Assembly (NCBI GenBank): GCA_016218045.1
Contig: JACRFB010000072.1
Coordinates: forward strand, 124,001-188,000
Reading direction: 5' to 3'
Source of the DNA: Ignavibacteriota bacterium
GTDB lineage: Bacteria > Bacteroidota > Ignavibacteria > SZUA-365
DNA: 64,000 nucleotides
Part shown: positions 25,667 to 34,433 of the stretch, piece after piece
Position numbering within the stretch: the first letter of the stretch is position 1
Layout: every line of letters starts with the position of its first letter
Program-made: the position numbers and the translations under genes
The notes under the pieces: model-generated
Databases searched by the model: none
What the model was told of the DNA's origin: nothing
What the model saw: only the letters and a program-made list of their open reading frames with translations

Positions 25667-28087
25667 AATGACAGGAACCGTGCGCACGACCGAGCCCACG
25701 CGGAGTGATGCGTGATAGAGTCCGGGCGCGAGTGCGGCGGTCTCGATGACGCGGTAATGAGTGCCCGCTTCGCGCGAGGCGTCGAGGACGACGAGGACCT
25801 CGCGGCCGAGAGCGTCGTGCAGAGTCAGCCGCACATCGGCCGGCTCGGGCACTGCGAACGAGAGCACCGCCGCACCGTTCGCGGGATTCGGATACGCGGC
25901 ATGTAGGGTGATGTCGCGAGGAAGCGTCTCCGGATCACCCACCGCCGTCGCGTTGTCGAGCAGCGTCTCGCCCGTGGCCTGCAGTATCTCGCCGGGTTTG
26001 CCGTCCTTCACCAGATGCACAAAGGCGATCAGTTCACTCTCGGCGGCGATGGAATCGCGCGATGCGAACTCGAAGTATTTCTCGACCACGGACTGCGTCG
26101 CGATCGACGGTGTGTCGTACAGTTTTGCGCCCATCGAATCGGGCAGCATGTCGCGCACGGCATGTTCATGGAAGTAGGGATACAGGATCTTGGCCTTCGT
26201 CGATCCCGACGTGTCCTGATAGTAATACGACTGGCCCACATTGTGTCCGCTTTCCGTCTGCACCACGCTGAGCCGCAGATCACCCGTCATGCCCTGATGG
26301 AAAAACACACGCACCTTGAAGCGCATCCACTTGGTAGCGGGATTGTATGACTTGTCGAAGAATTGAATGCCCACGGGGCTGCGATGATCGTTCATGAGGG
26401 TCTGTGCCACGCCGCGCCAGGTGTTGCGGCCCAGTGTCACCCGTCCAGTGGACGGATCAAGTGTGCGATTCACCGCCGCGGAGGGATAGGACGTGACGCC
26501 GAGCATCGCCAGCACACCGTTGCCGTCGCGTGTGACCAGCGGATCGTGCGTCCCCTGATGATAGGTCATGCCGAACACACGTCCGGAAAATTCGGAGATA
26601 AGCTGCTTCAGCGTGTCGGCGCCGTACGGACACCAGCCGCACCAGGTTCCGGAGAATTCCTCGATGAGCACGTTCTGCGCCTCGTCCACATCCTCGATCT
26701 GCACATGTATCGTCACCGAGATCGTCACCGATTTGCGCTGTTCGTCGTTCGAGGTGAGTGCGATCGAGCCCGAGTAATCACCTGGAGCCAGCGCGCTCGC
26801 GTCAATTCCGATGCTTGCATCCGTGCTGCTCATTGGTGGCACGGTACCGCCGCCGCTCGATATCGTCAGCCAGGCGCTTGCTCCCGTTTCGACGGTGGCG
26901 GTCCAGGTCAGGTCCGCGTACCCGTTATTCCGTACGGGAAAAGGAATGCTGACGGGATTGGATTTTTTTACCCAGAGGTCATAGGTGGTTTTGCCCAGGG
27001 CGAGCACGGGGTTGCCCTTGGCGCCCGTATCGAAGATCTGCAGCGTATCGTGCGCCAGGTATATGCGCGTCTGTCCGCCGGGCAGATAGGCCTTTTTTCC
27101 GTCGCTTCCCGCCTGCAGCAGATACTGTGTGCCCTTGGTCATCAGTTCCAGCGCCGTCCATGTATCCGTGGCGGGATCGTAGGAATAACTGCGTTGTGTT
27201 GCAGGCGCGTTATTGTCGGCCGAGGGGCGTCCGCCAAAGAACCAGGCCTTACCTCCGATGCCGACGCCGCCCGCGAGGATGATCGGACCGAGCGCATGGT
27301 CGCGCACCTTGCGCCAGGCAAGGGTGCCGCCGCTGAGTTCGCCGATGTATGTGTCGGCCACATAATACATGTTCGGAAGCGTGTTGTTGTAGCCGCCCAT
27401 GACAACGATCTTATTGTCGACAGTCGCTGCCGAACAATAGCGCAGTTCGCGGGGGAAACTGGTGGCAGTGGACCACGTATCGGCGGCGGGATCGTACACC
27501 TGCACGATCTTCTGGAACAGATTTCCATTCGCGGGACTGCCGGCAATCACATAGATTTTGTTGTCGATCACACCGGAACAGGCAAAGCCCTGCGCCTGCG
27601 GCATGTCCATTTTTTCGGTGTACGTGTCGGTGGCCGGATCGTATTCGTACACATCGGGGAGCGTTTTATACGATGTGCCGAAATTTTCGATTGCCCCGAA
27701 CAGGTAGATCTTGCCGTTCACGGATTCGGCCAGACCGCACAACCATTTTGCGACGGGAAAATCGCGGATCGGCGTCCAGGTATTTGTCGCGGGTGAGTAG
27801 CGGAAGCTTCGCGCGTTGTAATAATTGCCCGCTGTCACTCCGCCAAAAACAAAAATTTCGCCGTTGAGCGACGCGACGGCATGATACTGTTTTGCGATGG
27901 GAAGTTTGGTGCCCATGCTCCACGCCGCGGTGGCAACCGCATCATCGGCGCGATATGCCTTTTCGTAGGCAGGCACCGCGCCGCTGGGAAGATCTGGCGG
28001 CGTCTCGCAACGAAGCTGCGCCATGCCGCTCGATGCGGCAAGCAACAACATACACAGGGCAACACTTGCGGTGACGATGGTTCTCAT
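25655..28087 (-). CDS. Kelch-BACON-Omp28-like secreted protein with T9SS domain
   Basis: GGAG lies 7 bases before the ATG; signal peptide ends SGMAQLRC. Kelch repeats at about residues 55-345 are marked by YHAVASLNGEIFVFGG, SVNGKIYLFG, and DxxTDTWT blocks. A BACON-like beta domain (PFPVRNNGYADLTWTATV) covers about 365-455. Next comes an Omp28-like thioredoxin fold with GTWCGWCPYGAD near residue 482 and SYPSAAVNR. A T9SS domain follows from about 725, ending LAPGLYHASLR. The CxxC is intact, so disulfide or metal chemistry on the cell surface is possible. It is a tandem paralogue of the next gene upstream, with the CxxC at the same distance from the start. Confidence 0.88.
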   Translation of the reverse strand: MRTIVTASVALCMLLLAASSGMAQLRCETPPDLPSGAVPAYEKAYRADDAVATAAWSMGTKLPIAKQYHAVASLNGEIFVFGGVTAGNYYNARSFRYSPATNTWTPIRDFPVAKWLCGLAESVNGKIYLFGAIENFGTSYKTLPDVYEYDPATDTYTEKMDMPQAQGFACSGVIDNKIYVIAGSPANGNLFQKIVQVYDPAADTWSTATSFPRELRYCSAATVDNKIVVMGGYNNTLPNMYYVADTYIGELSGGTLAWRKVRDHALGPIILAGGVGIGGKAWFFGGRPSADNNAPATQRSYSYDPATDTWTALELMTKGTQYLLQAGSDGKKAYLPGGQTRIYLAHDTLQIFDTGAKGNPVLALGKTTYDLWVKKSNPVSIPFPVRNNGYADLTWTATVETGASAWLTISSGGGTVPPMSSTDASIGIDASALAPGDYSGSIALTSNDEQRKSVTISVTIHVQIEDVDEAQNVLIEEFSGTWCGWCPYGADTLKQLISEFSGRVFGMTYHQGTHDPLVTRDGNGVLAMLGVTSYPSAAVNRTLDPSTGRVTLGRNTWRGVAQTLMNDHRSPVGIQFFDKSYNPATKWMRFKVRVFFHQGMTGDLRLSVVQTESGHNVGQSYYYQDTSGSTKAKILYPYFHEHAVRDMLPDSMGAKLYDTPSIATQSVVEKYFEFASRDSIAAESELIAFVHLVKDGKPGEILQATGETLLDNATAVGDPETLPRDITLHAAYPNPANGAAVLSFAVPEPADVRLTLHDALGREVLVVLDASREAGTHYRVIETAALAPGLYHASLRVGSVVRTVPVIVAR

Positions 28088-28232
28088 ACCGGCACTCCTC
28101 TATTGTTGGATGCTTCCAGTGGACGCGGGAGAATATCGAAGCACGAATATATCGGGGAAAATGGAAAGAGAGAAGTGTGATTCTTCTCACTCACACTAAG
28201 AGGATCAAGTTGCCATGCCCCCGCACACTCCA

Positions 28233-28426
28233 GTGAGGAAACAGGATGCAGTAGACAGGAGACAGAGCCTGTCAGCTCGAAACTCCTGTATCCTCCCTCC
28301 TTACTCCTCACTCACATCAGATTGCTCTACCAAGATCGTGTGAGGAGACAGGATACAGGAAACAGGAGACAGAGCCTCTCAGCTCGAAACTCCTGTATCC
28401 TCCCTCCTGACTCCTTACTCACATCA
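28233..28426. repeat. Tandem 87/89-bp spacer duplication
   Basis: Copies at 28233-28319 and 28338-28426 share GACAGAGCCT, CAGCTCGAAACTCCTGTATC and the CTCACATCA end. Within each copy, the purine arm (AGGAGACAGGATACAGGA in copy 2) is complementary to the pyrimidine arm (CTCCTGTATCCTCC), so each can fold as an imperfect hairpin. Confidence 0.85.
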
Positions 28427-28476
28427 ATTAGATCGATCTACCCTCTACCTATCTACCAACTACCCATCTACCCCAC
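28387..28476. repeat. Composite array CTCCTGTATCC - AGATC - CTACC words (locus 1)
   Basis: Same order of elements as at 31871-31966 and 41031-41160: a CTCCTGTNTCCTC-type stretch, a short AGATC core, then repeats of ATCTACC and AACTACC. All three lie downstream of minus-strand genes. Confidence 0.75.
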
Positions 28477-28477
28477 C

Positions 28478-28505
28478 AAAAAAAAGCCCCGCCGGTTGGC
28501 GGGGC
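28478..28505 (-). terminator. Intrinsic terminator of the second kelch-Omp28 gene
   Basis: GCCCCGCC (28486-28493) pairs with GGCGGGGC (28498-28505) around a 4-base loop. On the minus strand the hairpin is followed by eight T residues (A run at 28478-28485). Confidence 0.93.
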
Positions 28506-28529
28506 CGATACACAAAAAAGATGAACCAA

Positions 28530-30947
28530 TTATTTCAGCAGCGACATCGTGCGGGTCTGCACAAACGAACCCGAACGCATCGTCACGTAGTACGTACCCG
28601 AGGCGAGGCCGGCCGCGTTGAACACGGTGGAGTGTGTGCCCGCGTCGTAGGATCCGTCGGCGACCACACCCAGCTCACGTCCGAACGCATCACTCACCGC
28701 GATGCGCACATGCGCGGCGGCCGGAATGCCGAAGCTGATCGTTGTGGTCGGATTAAATGGATTCGGATAATTCTGCGCCAGTGTGAAGGTCTCAGCGCTC
28801 GGCGCCGTGCCGGCGGAGGTGACCATCGACGCGACCTGGATTTCTTGCGCCTGGAGGACTTCACCAAAATTCACACCGTCGGAGACGTGAGCAAAGATGA
28901 TCAGACGGGTCAAGGAAAGCACTGTGTCGATCGCCGGGAAGCTGAAGGACTTCACTACGGAGGTCTGCGATACGATGTTCGCTGAGGAGATCACTTCACC
29001 AAAATCGTTCGGATGCATGGCGCGGAGTACATGATCGTGGAAGTACGGATAGAGACGGGTCGTACCCCCTGCAGGCGGATAGAACACCTGCTGATAGTTC
29101 ATCTGATCCTGTACCTGCGCGATATTCAGTCGGACCGGACGTGTGAAATCCCTGTGGAAAAATACTTCCACATCCATATTGATCATCTTGGTGGCGGGAT
29201 TCAGAGTGGCTGTTTTCACTCGTATGCCAACAGGACTGCGACGGGTTGCGAGAACTTCTTCCGCCCGGCGCGCCCAGTCACCACGGCTGAAACAAATGTT
29301 GGGATTGCCTTCGAAAAGAATGCGGTTCACCGCGCCATTGGGCCATCCGGCGAGTCCGGTCTTCGTCGCCCACGTGTCTGTCGTAGGAGTGAACATCGGT
29401 TCGGTGGCGCTGCCGCCATGGTATGATATTCCAACAACTTTGCCGTTGTTCCGTTCGATTACGGCCTTAAGAGAGTCGGCGCCATAGGGACAGAATCCGC
29501 ACCAGGTTCCGGTACCCTCTTCGATAAGCGCGATGGGTGCTTCGTCCACATCCTGATCCTGCACGTGAATCGTGACGGTGATCGCCACGCTCGCCTGGTT
29601 GGGATCATTGGTGGTCATGGTGACGGTACCGGTATGCGTGCCGTTGGCAAGACTTCCGGCATTGATCTGGAGACGGAGGACGTCCTTGGTCATCGGCGCA
29701 ATGGCACCGGCCGCGCCGGGTAGCGAGAGCCAGCTCTGCGATCCCGCGTCGACGGTGGCGTTCCAGGTCAGGTTCGCGCTGCCGTTGTTCCGTGCGCCGA
29801 GATTCACGACGACGGGCACGGTCTTCTTGATCCATGTGTCGACCACTTTCGAATCGAGCGCGAGCACGGGGCCGCCGCTTGCGTTTGCATCGAAGATTTC
29901 GAGCTTGTCGAGCACGCCGCCCGCGGCATCACCACCACCGGGATAAAAACCTTTGACGCCGTCCGTCGCCGCCTGCGTCACCATCTGCGCACCGGTGGGT
30001 TTGAGGTCGAGTGTGGACCACGTGTCGGTTGCCGGATCGTACTTGAACGAACGCTGTGTTGCCGGAGCATTATTGTCGATCGAGGGACGCCCGCCGAAGA
30101 AGTAGGCATTCTGCCCGATGCCGACGCCGGCCATGAAAATGGTCGGGCCGATGGGATAGTCCTTCACCTTCGTCCAAGTGAGTGTGCCGGCCGCATACTC
30201 GCCCACATACGTGTCGGCCACGTAGGTCATCTGCGGATTTTCGTTGTTGTAGCCGCCGGTCACCACCACGCGGTTGCCGATCTGCGCCGCGGCATGATAC
30301 TTCAGCGCGCGCGGGTAATCGGTGGCGGTGCTCCAGGTGTCGGTCGCCGGATCGTACACACGCACGGTCTTCTGATACGTTGTGTTCGCGGTGCTCGAGC
30401 CGCCGATCAGGTAGATCTTGTTGTCGAACACGGCGGAGGGGCAGTAGGCCTGCGCGCTCGGCATGTTCGCCTTCTTTGTGTAGGTGTCGTTCGCGGGATT
30501 GTATTCATACACGTCCGGCACAACCTTGTACGAGGTGCCGAGATTGTCGAGACCCGCCATGATGTAGATCTTGCCATTCACCGCCTGCGCAGTGCCGACA
30601 AGAAAACGCGCGATCGGGAAATCCTTGATCGGCGCCCAGGTATCGGTCGCAATCGTGTATTTGTAGCTTTTTGCGTTGTATGCATTACCCGTTGTGACGC
30701 CGCCGAAAATGTAAATCACACCGTCGAGCGACGCGACCGTGTGATACACCTTTGCGATCGGAAGTTTTGCGCCGGTGGACCACTGTCCGGTGATGCCGGG
30801 TGTGCCACCTTTCAGGAACGGGGAGGCATTGATCTGCATTGCGGGCATGTCGTCGAGCGGCGCGCAGCGGTCCTGCGCAAATGCAACGACGGGGAGCAGC
30901 AATGCAGCAACAAAAAGCCGGACAAACGTTGTCTGGACGTTGTTCAT
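28530..30947 (-). CDS. Kelch-BACON-Omp28-like secreted protein with T9SS domain (paralogue)
   Basis: GGAG is 7 bases upstream of the ATG; signal peptide ends VVAFAQDRC. Domain order and spacing match the downstream paralogue: kelch repeats about residues 50-345, BACON-like domain 365-450 (VVNLGARNNGSANLTWNATV), Omp28-like fold with GTWCGFCPYGAD near residue 481, and a T9SS domain with the canonical NYPNPFNPTTTISF and LASGTYYVTMRSG. The two genes are separated by about 440 bp of repeat-rich spacer and the terminator at 28478. They are probably an old tandem duplication. Function unknown; surface thiol or metal handling is inference. Confidence 0.89.
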   Translation of the reverse strand: MNNVQTTFVRLFVAALLLPVVAFAQDRCAPLDDMPAMQINASPFLKGGTPGITGQWSTGAKLPIAKVYHTVASLDGVIYIFGGVTTGNAYNAKSYKYTIATDTWAPIKDFPIARFLVGTAQAVNGKIYIMAGLDNLGTSYKVVPDVYEYNPANDTYTKKANMPSAQAYCPSAVFDNKIYLIGGSSTANTTYQKTVRVYDPATDTWSTATDYPRALKYHAAAQIGNRVVVTGGYNNENPQMTYVADTYVGEYAAGTLTWTKVKDYPIGPTIFMAGVGIGQNAYFFGGRPSIDNNAPATQRSFKYDPATDTWSTLDLKPTGAQMVTQAATDGVKGFYPGGGDAAGGVLDKLEIFDANASGGPVLALDSKVVDTWIKKTVPVVVNLGARNNGSANLTWNATVDAGSQSWLSLPGAAGAIAPMTKDVLRLQINAGSLANGTHTGTVTMTTNDPNQASVAITVTIHVQDQDVDEAPIALIEEGTGTWCGFCPYGADSLKAVIERNNGKVVGISYHGGSATEPMFTPTTDTWATKTGLAGWPNGAVNRILFEGNPNICFSRGDWARRAEEVLATRRSPVGIRVKTATLNPATKMINMDVEVFFHRDFTRPVRLNIAQVQDQMNYQQVFYPPAGGTTRLYPYFHDHVLRAMHPNDFGEVISSANIVSQTSVVKSFSFPAIDTVLSLTRLIIFAHVSDGVNFGEVLQAQEIQVASMVTSAGTAPSAETFTLAQNYPNPFNPTTTISFGIPAAAHVRIAVSDAFGRELGVVADGSYDAGTHSTVFNAAGLASGTYYVTMRSGSFVQTRTMSLLK

Positions 30948-31105
30948 GCAGTAACTCCTTTCGTGATAATGGAGGAAAACGGAAAAAGGAAGTGCGTGTA
31001 TTTTCGGAGGCAGGGGCTTTCACGCGGAGGTACGCATGAAACGTTCCATGGTAGGACCGAAATATACGGAGGCGAAGAATATTTCTCGAATATTTCGGAG
31101 AAGAT

Positions 31106-31684
31106 TTATTCGTCGCCGATATAGCGGGCGCAATCTTCCCGGGCGGGCAGGTGCACGAGCCAATCGTGGTCCACGAGCCGGGCTATCTCGCGCTTCGCGC
31201 GGGCGAGATCCGCACCGTATTTGTGGCAGAAATGCCAGATGTCCATCGGACCCGACACGATCTCGAACATCAGCGCCTCGCCGAGGGCGAGCTCGTCTCC
31301 CGCCGCGGCCTTGGACAGGATCTCGTTCAGCGCTTCGATGCCGTCGGGTTTGACATGCCGTGGAGTGAAAAAATAATTCGGGACATTCTCGAGTTCGCAG
31401 ATCAGAAAACCACGTCCGCCCCGGCGGAGGTCGGCGAGGAAGGCCAGCGTCACGAGCATATCCTCGTCGTCCTTCCACAAGTCGTCCCATACCGTCGGAT
31501 CGTTTTCCTTCAGCCAATCGAAAAAGGCGCGTTCGCGCGGCGGCAGCCGCATCAGCGTGTGCGCGCCATATTCCTGTCGCAACGCTGTGATGTCGTCGTC
31601 GCTCAAGGCGTCGATTTCCGCGTCAGCGACTTCCAGTATTCCGCCCTCGCGGATGCGATCTTCAATAACTGTGCGTGTGTCCAT
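31106..31684 (-). CDS. Conserved-looking hypothetical protein
   Basis: A soluble, acidic 192-residue protein with no signal peptide. The N-terminal half has LPPRERAFFDWLKENDPTVW, and the C-terminal half is helical (PMDIWHFCHKYGADLARAKREI). No motif allows a function call. Start chosen at MDTRTVIEDRI; a GTG five codons upstream is also in frame. It stands alone between the cargo gene upstream on the same strand (about 160 bp away) and a CBM9-like gene. Confidence 0.65.
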   Translation of the reverse strand: MDTRTVIEDRIREGGILEVADAEIDALSDDDITALRQEYGAHTLMRLPPRERAFFDWLKENDPTVWDDLWKDDEDMLVTLAFLADLRRGGRGFLICELENVPNYFFTPRHVKPDGIEALNEILSKAAAGDELALGEALMFEIVSGPMDIWHFCHKYGADLARAKREIARLVDHDWLVHLPAREDCARYIGDE

Positions 31685-31732
31685 GAACAAAGATACCACT
31701 ACAGACGAAACGTTACATGCCAGGACTGACGT

Positions 31733-31858
31733 GACACGTTACACGTATCCACGTTACACGTTTCACCGTTGCCATGATGTCATGTTGTCATGTTGCCATG
31801 TAGCAAAGTGGCGTTACACCTTCCAACGTAGCAATGTAGCAAAGTGGCAAAGTAAAAA
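31733..31858. repeat. Array of ACACGTT, CATGTTG and AGCAAAGTGGC words
   Basis: Three successive word families occur in one gap: TTACACG-type words (31733-31768), TGTCATGT and TGCCATGT words (about 31771-31803), then GTAGCAAAGTGGC words (31801-31857). The last resembles the words in the 148-bp repeat. Confidence 0.75.
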
Positions 31859-31870
31859 ATGACCGACGAC

Positions 31871-31966
31871 CCCTCCTGTCTCCTCACACACACGCAGCAG
31901 ATCCATCTACCAACTACCCACCTACCATCTACCATCTACCCACCTACCCACCTGCCCATCTACCCA
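31871..31966. repeat. Composite array CTCCTGTCTCC - AGATC - CTACC words (locus 2)
   Basis: CTCCTGTCTCCTCACACAC, then AGATCC, then about eight ATCTACC/CACCTACC words. The last word supplies the stop codon of the CBM9-like gene (CTA at 31960-31962 is TAG on the minus strand). Confidence 0.8.
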
Positions 31967-32622
31967 AACTCGAGTTCCCCGAAATATTCAGGACGATGAA
32001 AGTCGGGTACCGGATGATCGATGGGCGACCAGCAGGCGAACTGGGGATTCGTGATGCCGCCGCAGCGGTAGAAGTTGCCGGTCCATCGCGTGCCTGCTTC
32101 GATGGCGAGCGGGAGTCCCGAAAGACGACGGAACACAGAGAGCGGAAGCGGCGCAACGATGCGCCACGACGTGTCGTGGGGCGATTCGTTTTTCAACATG
32201 CCGGATACGGAGTGAAATATCTTGATGTCTTTCGCGTCGTCGAAACCGATATAGGCGCGTGTATTCCGATCCGCGCCCCAGGCCATAAGCAACGTGCCGC
32301 AGGCGTTGATCTCGATGTTGAAGTAGTGCCGGTCGCGCGCGGGATCGGGCCTCAGAAAAAGCTCGACGCAACTGTCATTCCACACCGCGCCATTCAGGTC
32401 GATGATGCGCGACGAGATGTGTGTATCTTCACACACAAACTCGGCAATGATGCGTTCGCCGTCGTGCACGAGGCGGGCGCGTGTCCTGTGACGCGTGCCC
32501 GAACGATACCACGGAAAGGCGGCGAGTTCCAGCGACGGGATCGTCTCCCACATCGCCGCATCATACAGAGTATCAAGATGCAGTCGCTGCTCGATGCGTG
32601 GAACAACATATCGTGATGCCAT
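31960..32622 (-). CDS. Carbohydrate-binding family 9-like (CBM9/DOMON-like) protein
   Basis: GGAGGAGAC directly precedes the ATG. The 220-residue sequence carries the pattern of CBM9-like single-domain proteins: DAAMWETIPSLELAAFPWYRSG near the start, VCEDTHI, WNDSCVELFLRP, HYFNIEINACGTLL, SWRIVAPLPLSVF and a Gly-Asn-Phe-Tyr-Arg-Cys block (WTGNFYRCGG) followed by CWSPI and PEYFGELEF. These proteins bind glycans or related ligands; there is no signal peptide, which is common in this group. The stop codon lies inside a tandem word array. Divergent from the methyltransferase gene by 55 bp. Confidence 0.85.
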   Translation of the reverse strand: MASRYVVPRIEQRLHLDTLYDAAMWETIPSLELAAFPWYRSGTRHRTRARLVHDGERIIAEFVCEDTHISSRIIDLNGAVWNDSCVELFLRPDPARDRHYFNIEINACGTLLMAWGADRNTRAYIGFDDAKDIKIFHSVSGMLKNESPHDTSWRIVAPLPLSVFRRLSGLPLAIEAGTRWTGNFYRCGGITNPQFACWSPIDHPVPDFHRPEYFGELEFG

Positions 32623-32677
32623 GTCTCCTCCGGCTGCTGATCGAAATCACCTCCAAGATCCGAAACGGCGGTACACG

Positions 32678-33280
32678 ATGAAAGACATGTGGAACGAACG
32701 ATATACAGCCCCCGGCTATGTGTACGGGACGGAACCCAACGAATTCTTCCGCGCACACCTCGCGGCGCGCGCGCCCGGGCGGATTCTGCTGCCGGCCGAA
32801 GGCGAGGGCCGCAACGCCGTGTATGCCGCCTCGCAGGGTTGGCAGGTGGATGCCTTCGATTACAGCACGGCCGGACGCGACAAGGCGATGGCGCTCGCGG
32901 AAGAGCGCGGCGTCACGATTTTGTACCACGTCGCCGACTTGTCCAACGCCCATTTTCCCGAGGGTGAGTTCGATGCCGTCGGTCTCTTTTTTGTGCATCT
33001 CCCCGCCGCGCTCCGTATCGATGTGCACACACGCTGCATCCGCGCCCTGAAACCCGGTGGACTGCTGCTTCTCGAAGCGTTTCATCCCGAACAACTCGAC
33101 CTGCTTTCGGGCGGACCAAAAAATCCGGACCTCCTGTACTCGGTCGACATGCTCCGCGCCGACTTCGCGGCGCTGCATCTCGACATCGCTGAAACCGTAC
33201 GTATCGAACTCGACGAAGGTCCGATGCATCGTGGACCGGCAGCGGTGGTGCGGGTGGCCGGGATTAGGGGGAGGAGTTAG
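32678..33280 (+). CDS. SAM-dependent methyltransferase (class I)
   Basis: Starts MKDMWNERYTAPGYVYGTEPN, typical of TehB-like or thiopurine-type methyltransferases. The SAM-binding motif is the strand RILLPAEGEGRNAVYAA, followed by VDAFDYS with the acidic residue and FDAVGLFFVHLP. 200 residues. The substrate is not predictable; a small toxic or hydrophobic compound is the usual family guess. The last codons and the TAG stop (33278-33280) lie inside a TTAGGAG word array, so the C-terminus may have been shaped by it. Confidence 0.85.
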   Translation: MKDMWNERYTAPGYVYGTEPNEFFRAHLAARAPGRILLPAEGEGRNAVYAASQGWQVDAFDYSTAGRDKAMALAEERGVTILYHVADLSNAHFPEGEFDAVGLFFVHLPAALRIDVHTRCIRALKPGGLLLLEAFHPEQLDLLSGGPKNPDLLYSVDMLRADFAALHLDIAETVRIELDEGPMHRGPAAVVRVAGIRGRS

Positions 33281-33345
33281 GAGCTGGGAGTTAGGAGTTA
33301 GGGGTTGGGAGTGGGGACGGGGACAGCGGTGGGCAGCGGGGACGA
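33264..33345. repeat. TTAGGAG / TTGGGAG heptamer array
   Basis: Words of period 7 (TTAGGAG, CTGGGAG, TTGGGAG) followed by GGGACGG and GGGACAGCGG pieces. It overlaps the end of the methyltransferase gene. Confidence 0.75.
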
Positions 33346-33491
33346 ATCGTTGCGACCTTGCCACTTTTCCACTTTGTTACTTCGCGACGACAATTTGTTG
33401 CCATCACCGATGCTTCGTCTGTCCGCCATTGAAACTTTTTTCCGAAGTCCCGTATACTCCGCATTCTCCACCCCAAAACATAGGAGTTTTC

Positions 33492-33860
33492 ATGGCCAAC
33501 ATGCTCAACTGGTTCGAAATCCCCGTCACGGATATGGATCGTGCCGCGGTGTTTTACGGCAAGATATTCGGCATTGAAATCCAACAGTCCGAAATGGGCG
33601 GCATACAGATGGGATTCCTCGGCAACTGGCAGGAGGGAATGACCGGCGCCCTGTGCAAAGGCGAATGGTACACACCGAGCACCGACGGCGCCATTCTGTA
33701 CCTGAACGGCGGCGACGATCTGGGTGTCGTGCTTGCAAAAATTCCCGACGCGGGCGGAACAGTCATCATGCCCAAGACTCATATCAACGACGACATCGGC
33801 TACTTCGCGATGTTCATCGACACCGAGGGCAACCGCATGGCGTTGCATTCGCAGCATTGA
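33492..33860 (+). CDS. VOC (glyoxalase-fold) family protein
   Basis: A GGAG box lies 5 bases before the ATG. The sequence follows the VOC pattern: NWFEIPVTDMDRAAVFYGKIFG, then IQMGFLG, ILYLNGGDDLG, a GGTVIMPKTHI strand, and DIGYFAMFIDTEGNRMALH. This is the PhnB/YdcJ-like or lactoylglutathione lyase-related group. Single-domain, 122 residues. The metal ligands are not all evident, so it may be a binding rather than a catalytic protein. It ends shortly before a strong terminator. Confidence 0.88.
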   Translation: MANMLNWFEIPVTDMDRAAVFYGKIFGIEIQQSEMGGIQMGFLGNWQEGMTGALCKGEWYTPSTDGAILYLNGGDDLGVVLAKIPDAGGTVIMPKTHINDDIGYFAMFIDTEGNRMALHSQH

Positions 33861-33882
33861 TTTTTCGCGCTGCTGAATCTTG

Positions 33883-33911
33883 AAGACCCGCATATTGCGG
33901 GTCTTTTTTTT
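33883..33911 (+). terminator. Intrinsic terminator of the VOC gene
   Basis: AAGACCCGCA (33883-33892) pairs with TGCGGGTCTT (33896-33905) around a 3-base loop and runs into a T tract. Confidence 0.93.
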
Positions 33912-33954
33912 CTGGCGAAGGACATGGACAACCGGGAAGACATCAGGATACGAC

Positions 33955-34240
33955 GGACGCGCCGGAGGCGCGTCCGTGGAGGCGCGCTAATCCCACGGGA
34001 CAGCGGGACGCGCCGGAGGCGCGTCCGTGGAGGGGCGCTAAACCCGCGGGACCGCGGGACGCGCCGGAGGCGCGTCCGTGGAGGCGCGCTAAATCCGCGG
34101 GACCGCGGGACGCGCCGGAGGCGCGTCCGTGGAGGCGCGCTAATCCCACGGGACAGCGGGACGCGCCGGAGGCGCGTCCGTGGAGGCGCGCTAATCCCAC
34201 GGGACAGCGGGACGCGCCGGAGGCGCGTCCGTGGAGGGGT
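33955..34240. repeat. 51-bp tandem repeat with internal palindrome, six copies
   Basis: Units begin at 33956, 34007, 34058, 34109, 34160 and 34211 with an exact 51-bp period; the last is partial. Each contains GGACGCGCC-GGA-GGCGCGTCC, a perfect 9-bp inverted repeat with a 3-base loop, followed by a variable 30-bp part (CGCTAATCCCACGGGACAGC or CGCTAAACCCGCGGGACCGC). Because 51 is divisible by 3, both strands stay open and give 17-residue Arg- or Gly-rich repeats, which I do not consider a gene. Confidence 0.95.
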
Positions 34241-34335
34241 ATCCCACGGAAATGCTATCTTGCCTGAAGTCGAATATGCTCGACAGCCAGCAATGGCGCC
34301 AGAGCATCGAAACGCTGCAAGCTGTCGCGACTTAC

Positions 34336-34415
34336 TCTAATCGTCTAATCGTCTGATCGTCCAATCGTCTGATCGTCCAATCGTCTGATCGTCTAATCGT
34401 CTGATCGTCTGATCG
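34336..34415. repeat. TCTAATCG octamer array, ten units
   Basis: Ten contiguous 8-bp units drawn from TCTAATCG, TCTGATCG and TCCAATCG. Only two positions vary (T/C at 3 and A/G at 4). Confidence 0.93.
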
Positions 34416-34433
34416 TCCGAAACAGAGCCGTCG

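Larger units (their letters stand above)
28088..28477. other. Intergenic region with duplicated spacer and CTACC array
   Basis: No gene is seen. It holds the tandem 87/89-bp duplication at 28233-28426 and a CTACC-type word array at about 28436-28476, which leads into the terminator of the next minus-strand gene. Upstream part (28088-28230) is the leader of the kelch-Omp28 gene and shows no clear motif beyond its ribosome site. Confidence 0.7.

Noticed and set aside
26363-27796. Plus-strand open frame opposite the kelch-Omp28 gene
   Set aside because: Shadow of a well-supported gene; no recognisable domain.
33955-34240. 51-bp array as a CRISPR
   Set aside because: Units are contiguous with no spacers and no cas genes are present.
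33924-34340. Open frames on both strands across the 51-bp array giving Arg- or Gly-rich 17-residue repeats
   Set aside because: The frames stay open only because the period is a multiple of 3. No ribosome site, no family resemblance, extreme composition.
34252-34362. Short frame starting ATGCTATCTTGCC before the TCTAATCG array
   Set aside because: It runs into the octamer array, has no ribosome site, and no known match.
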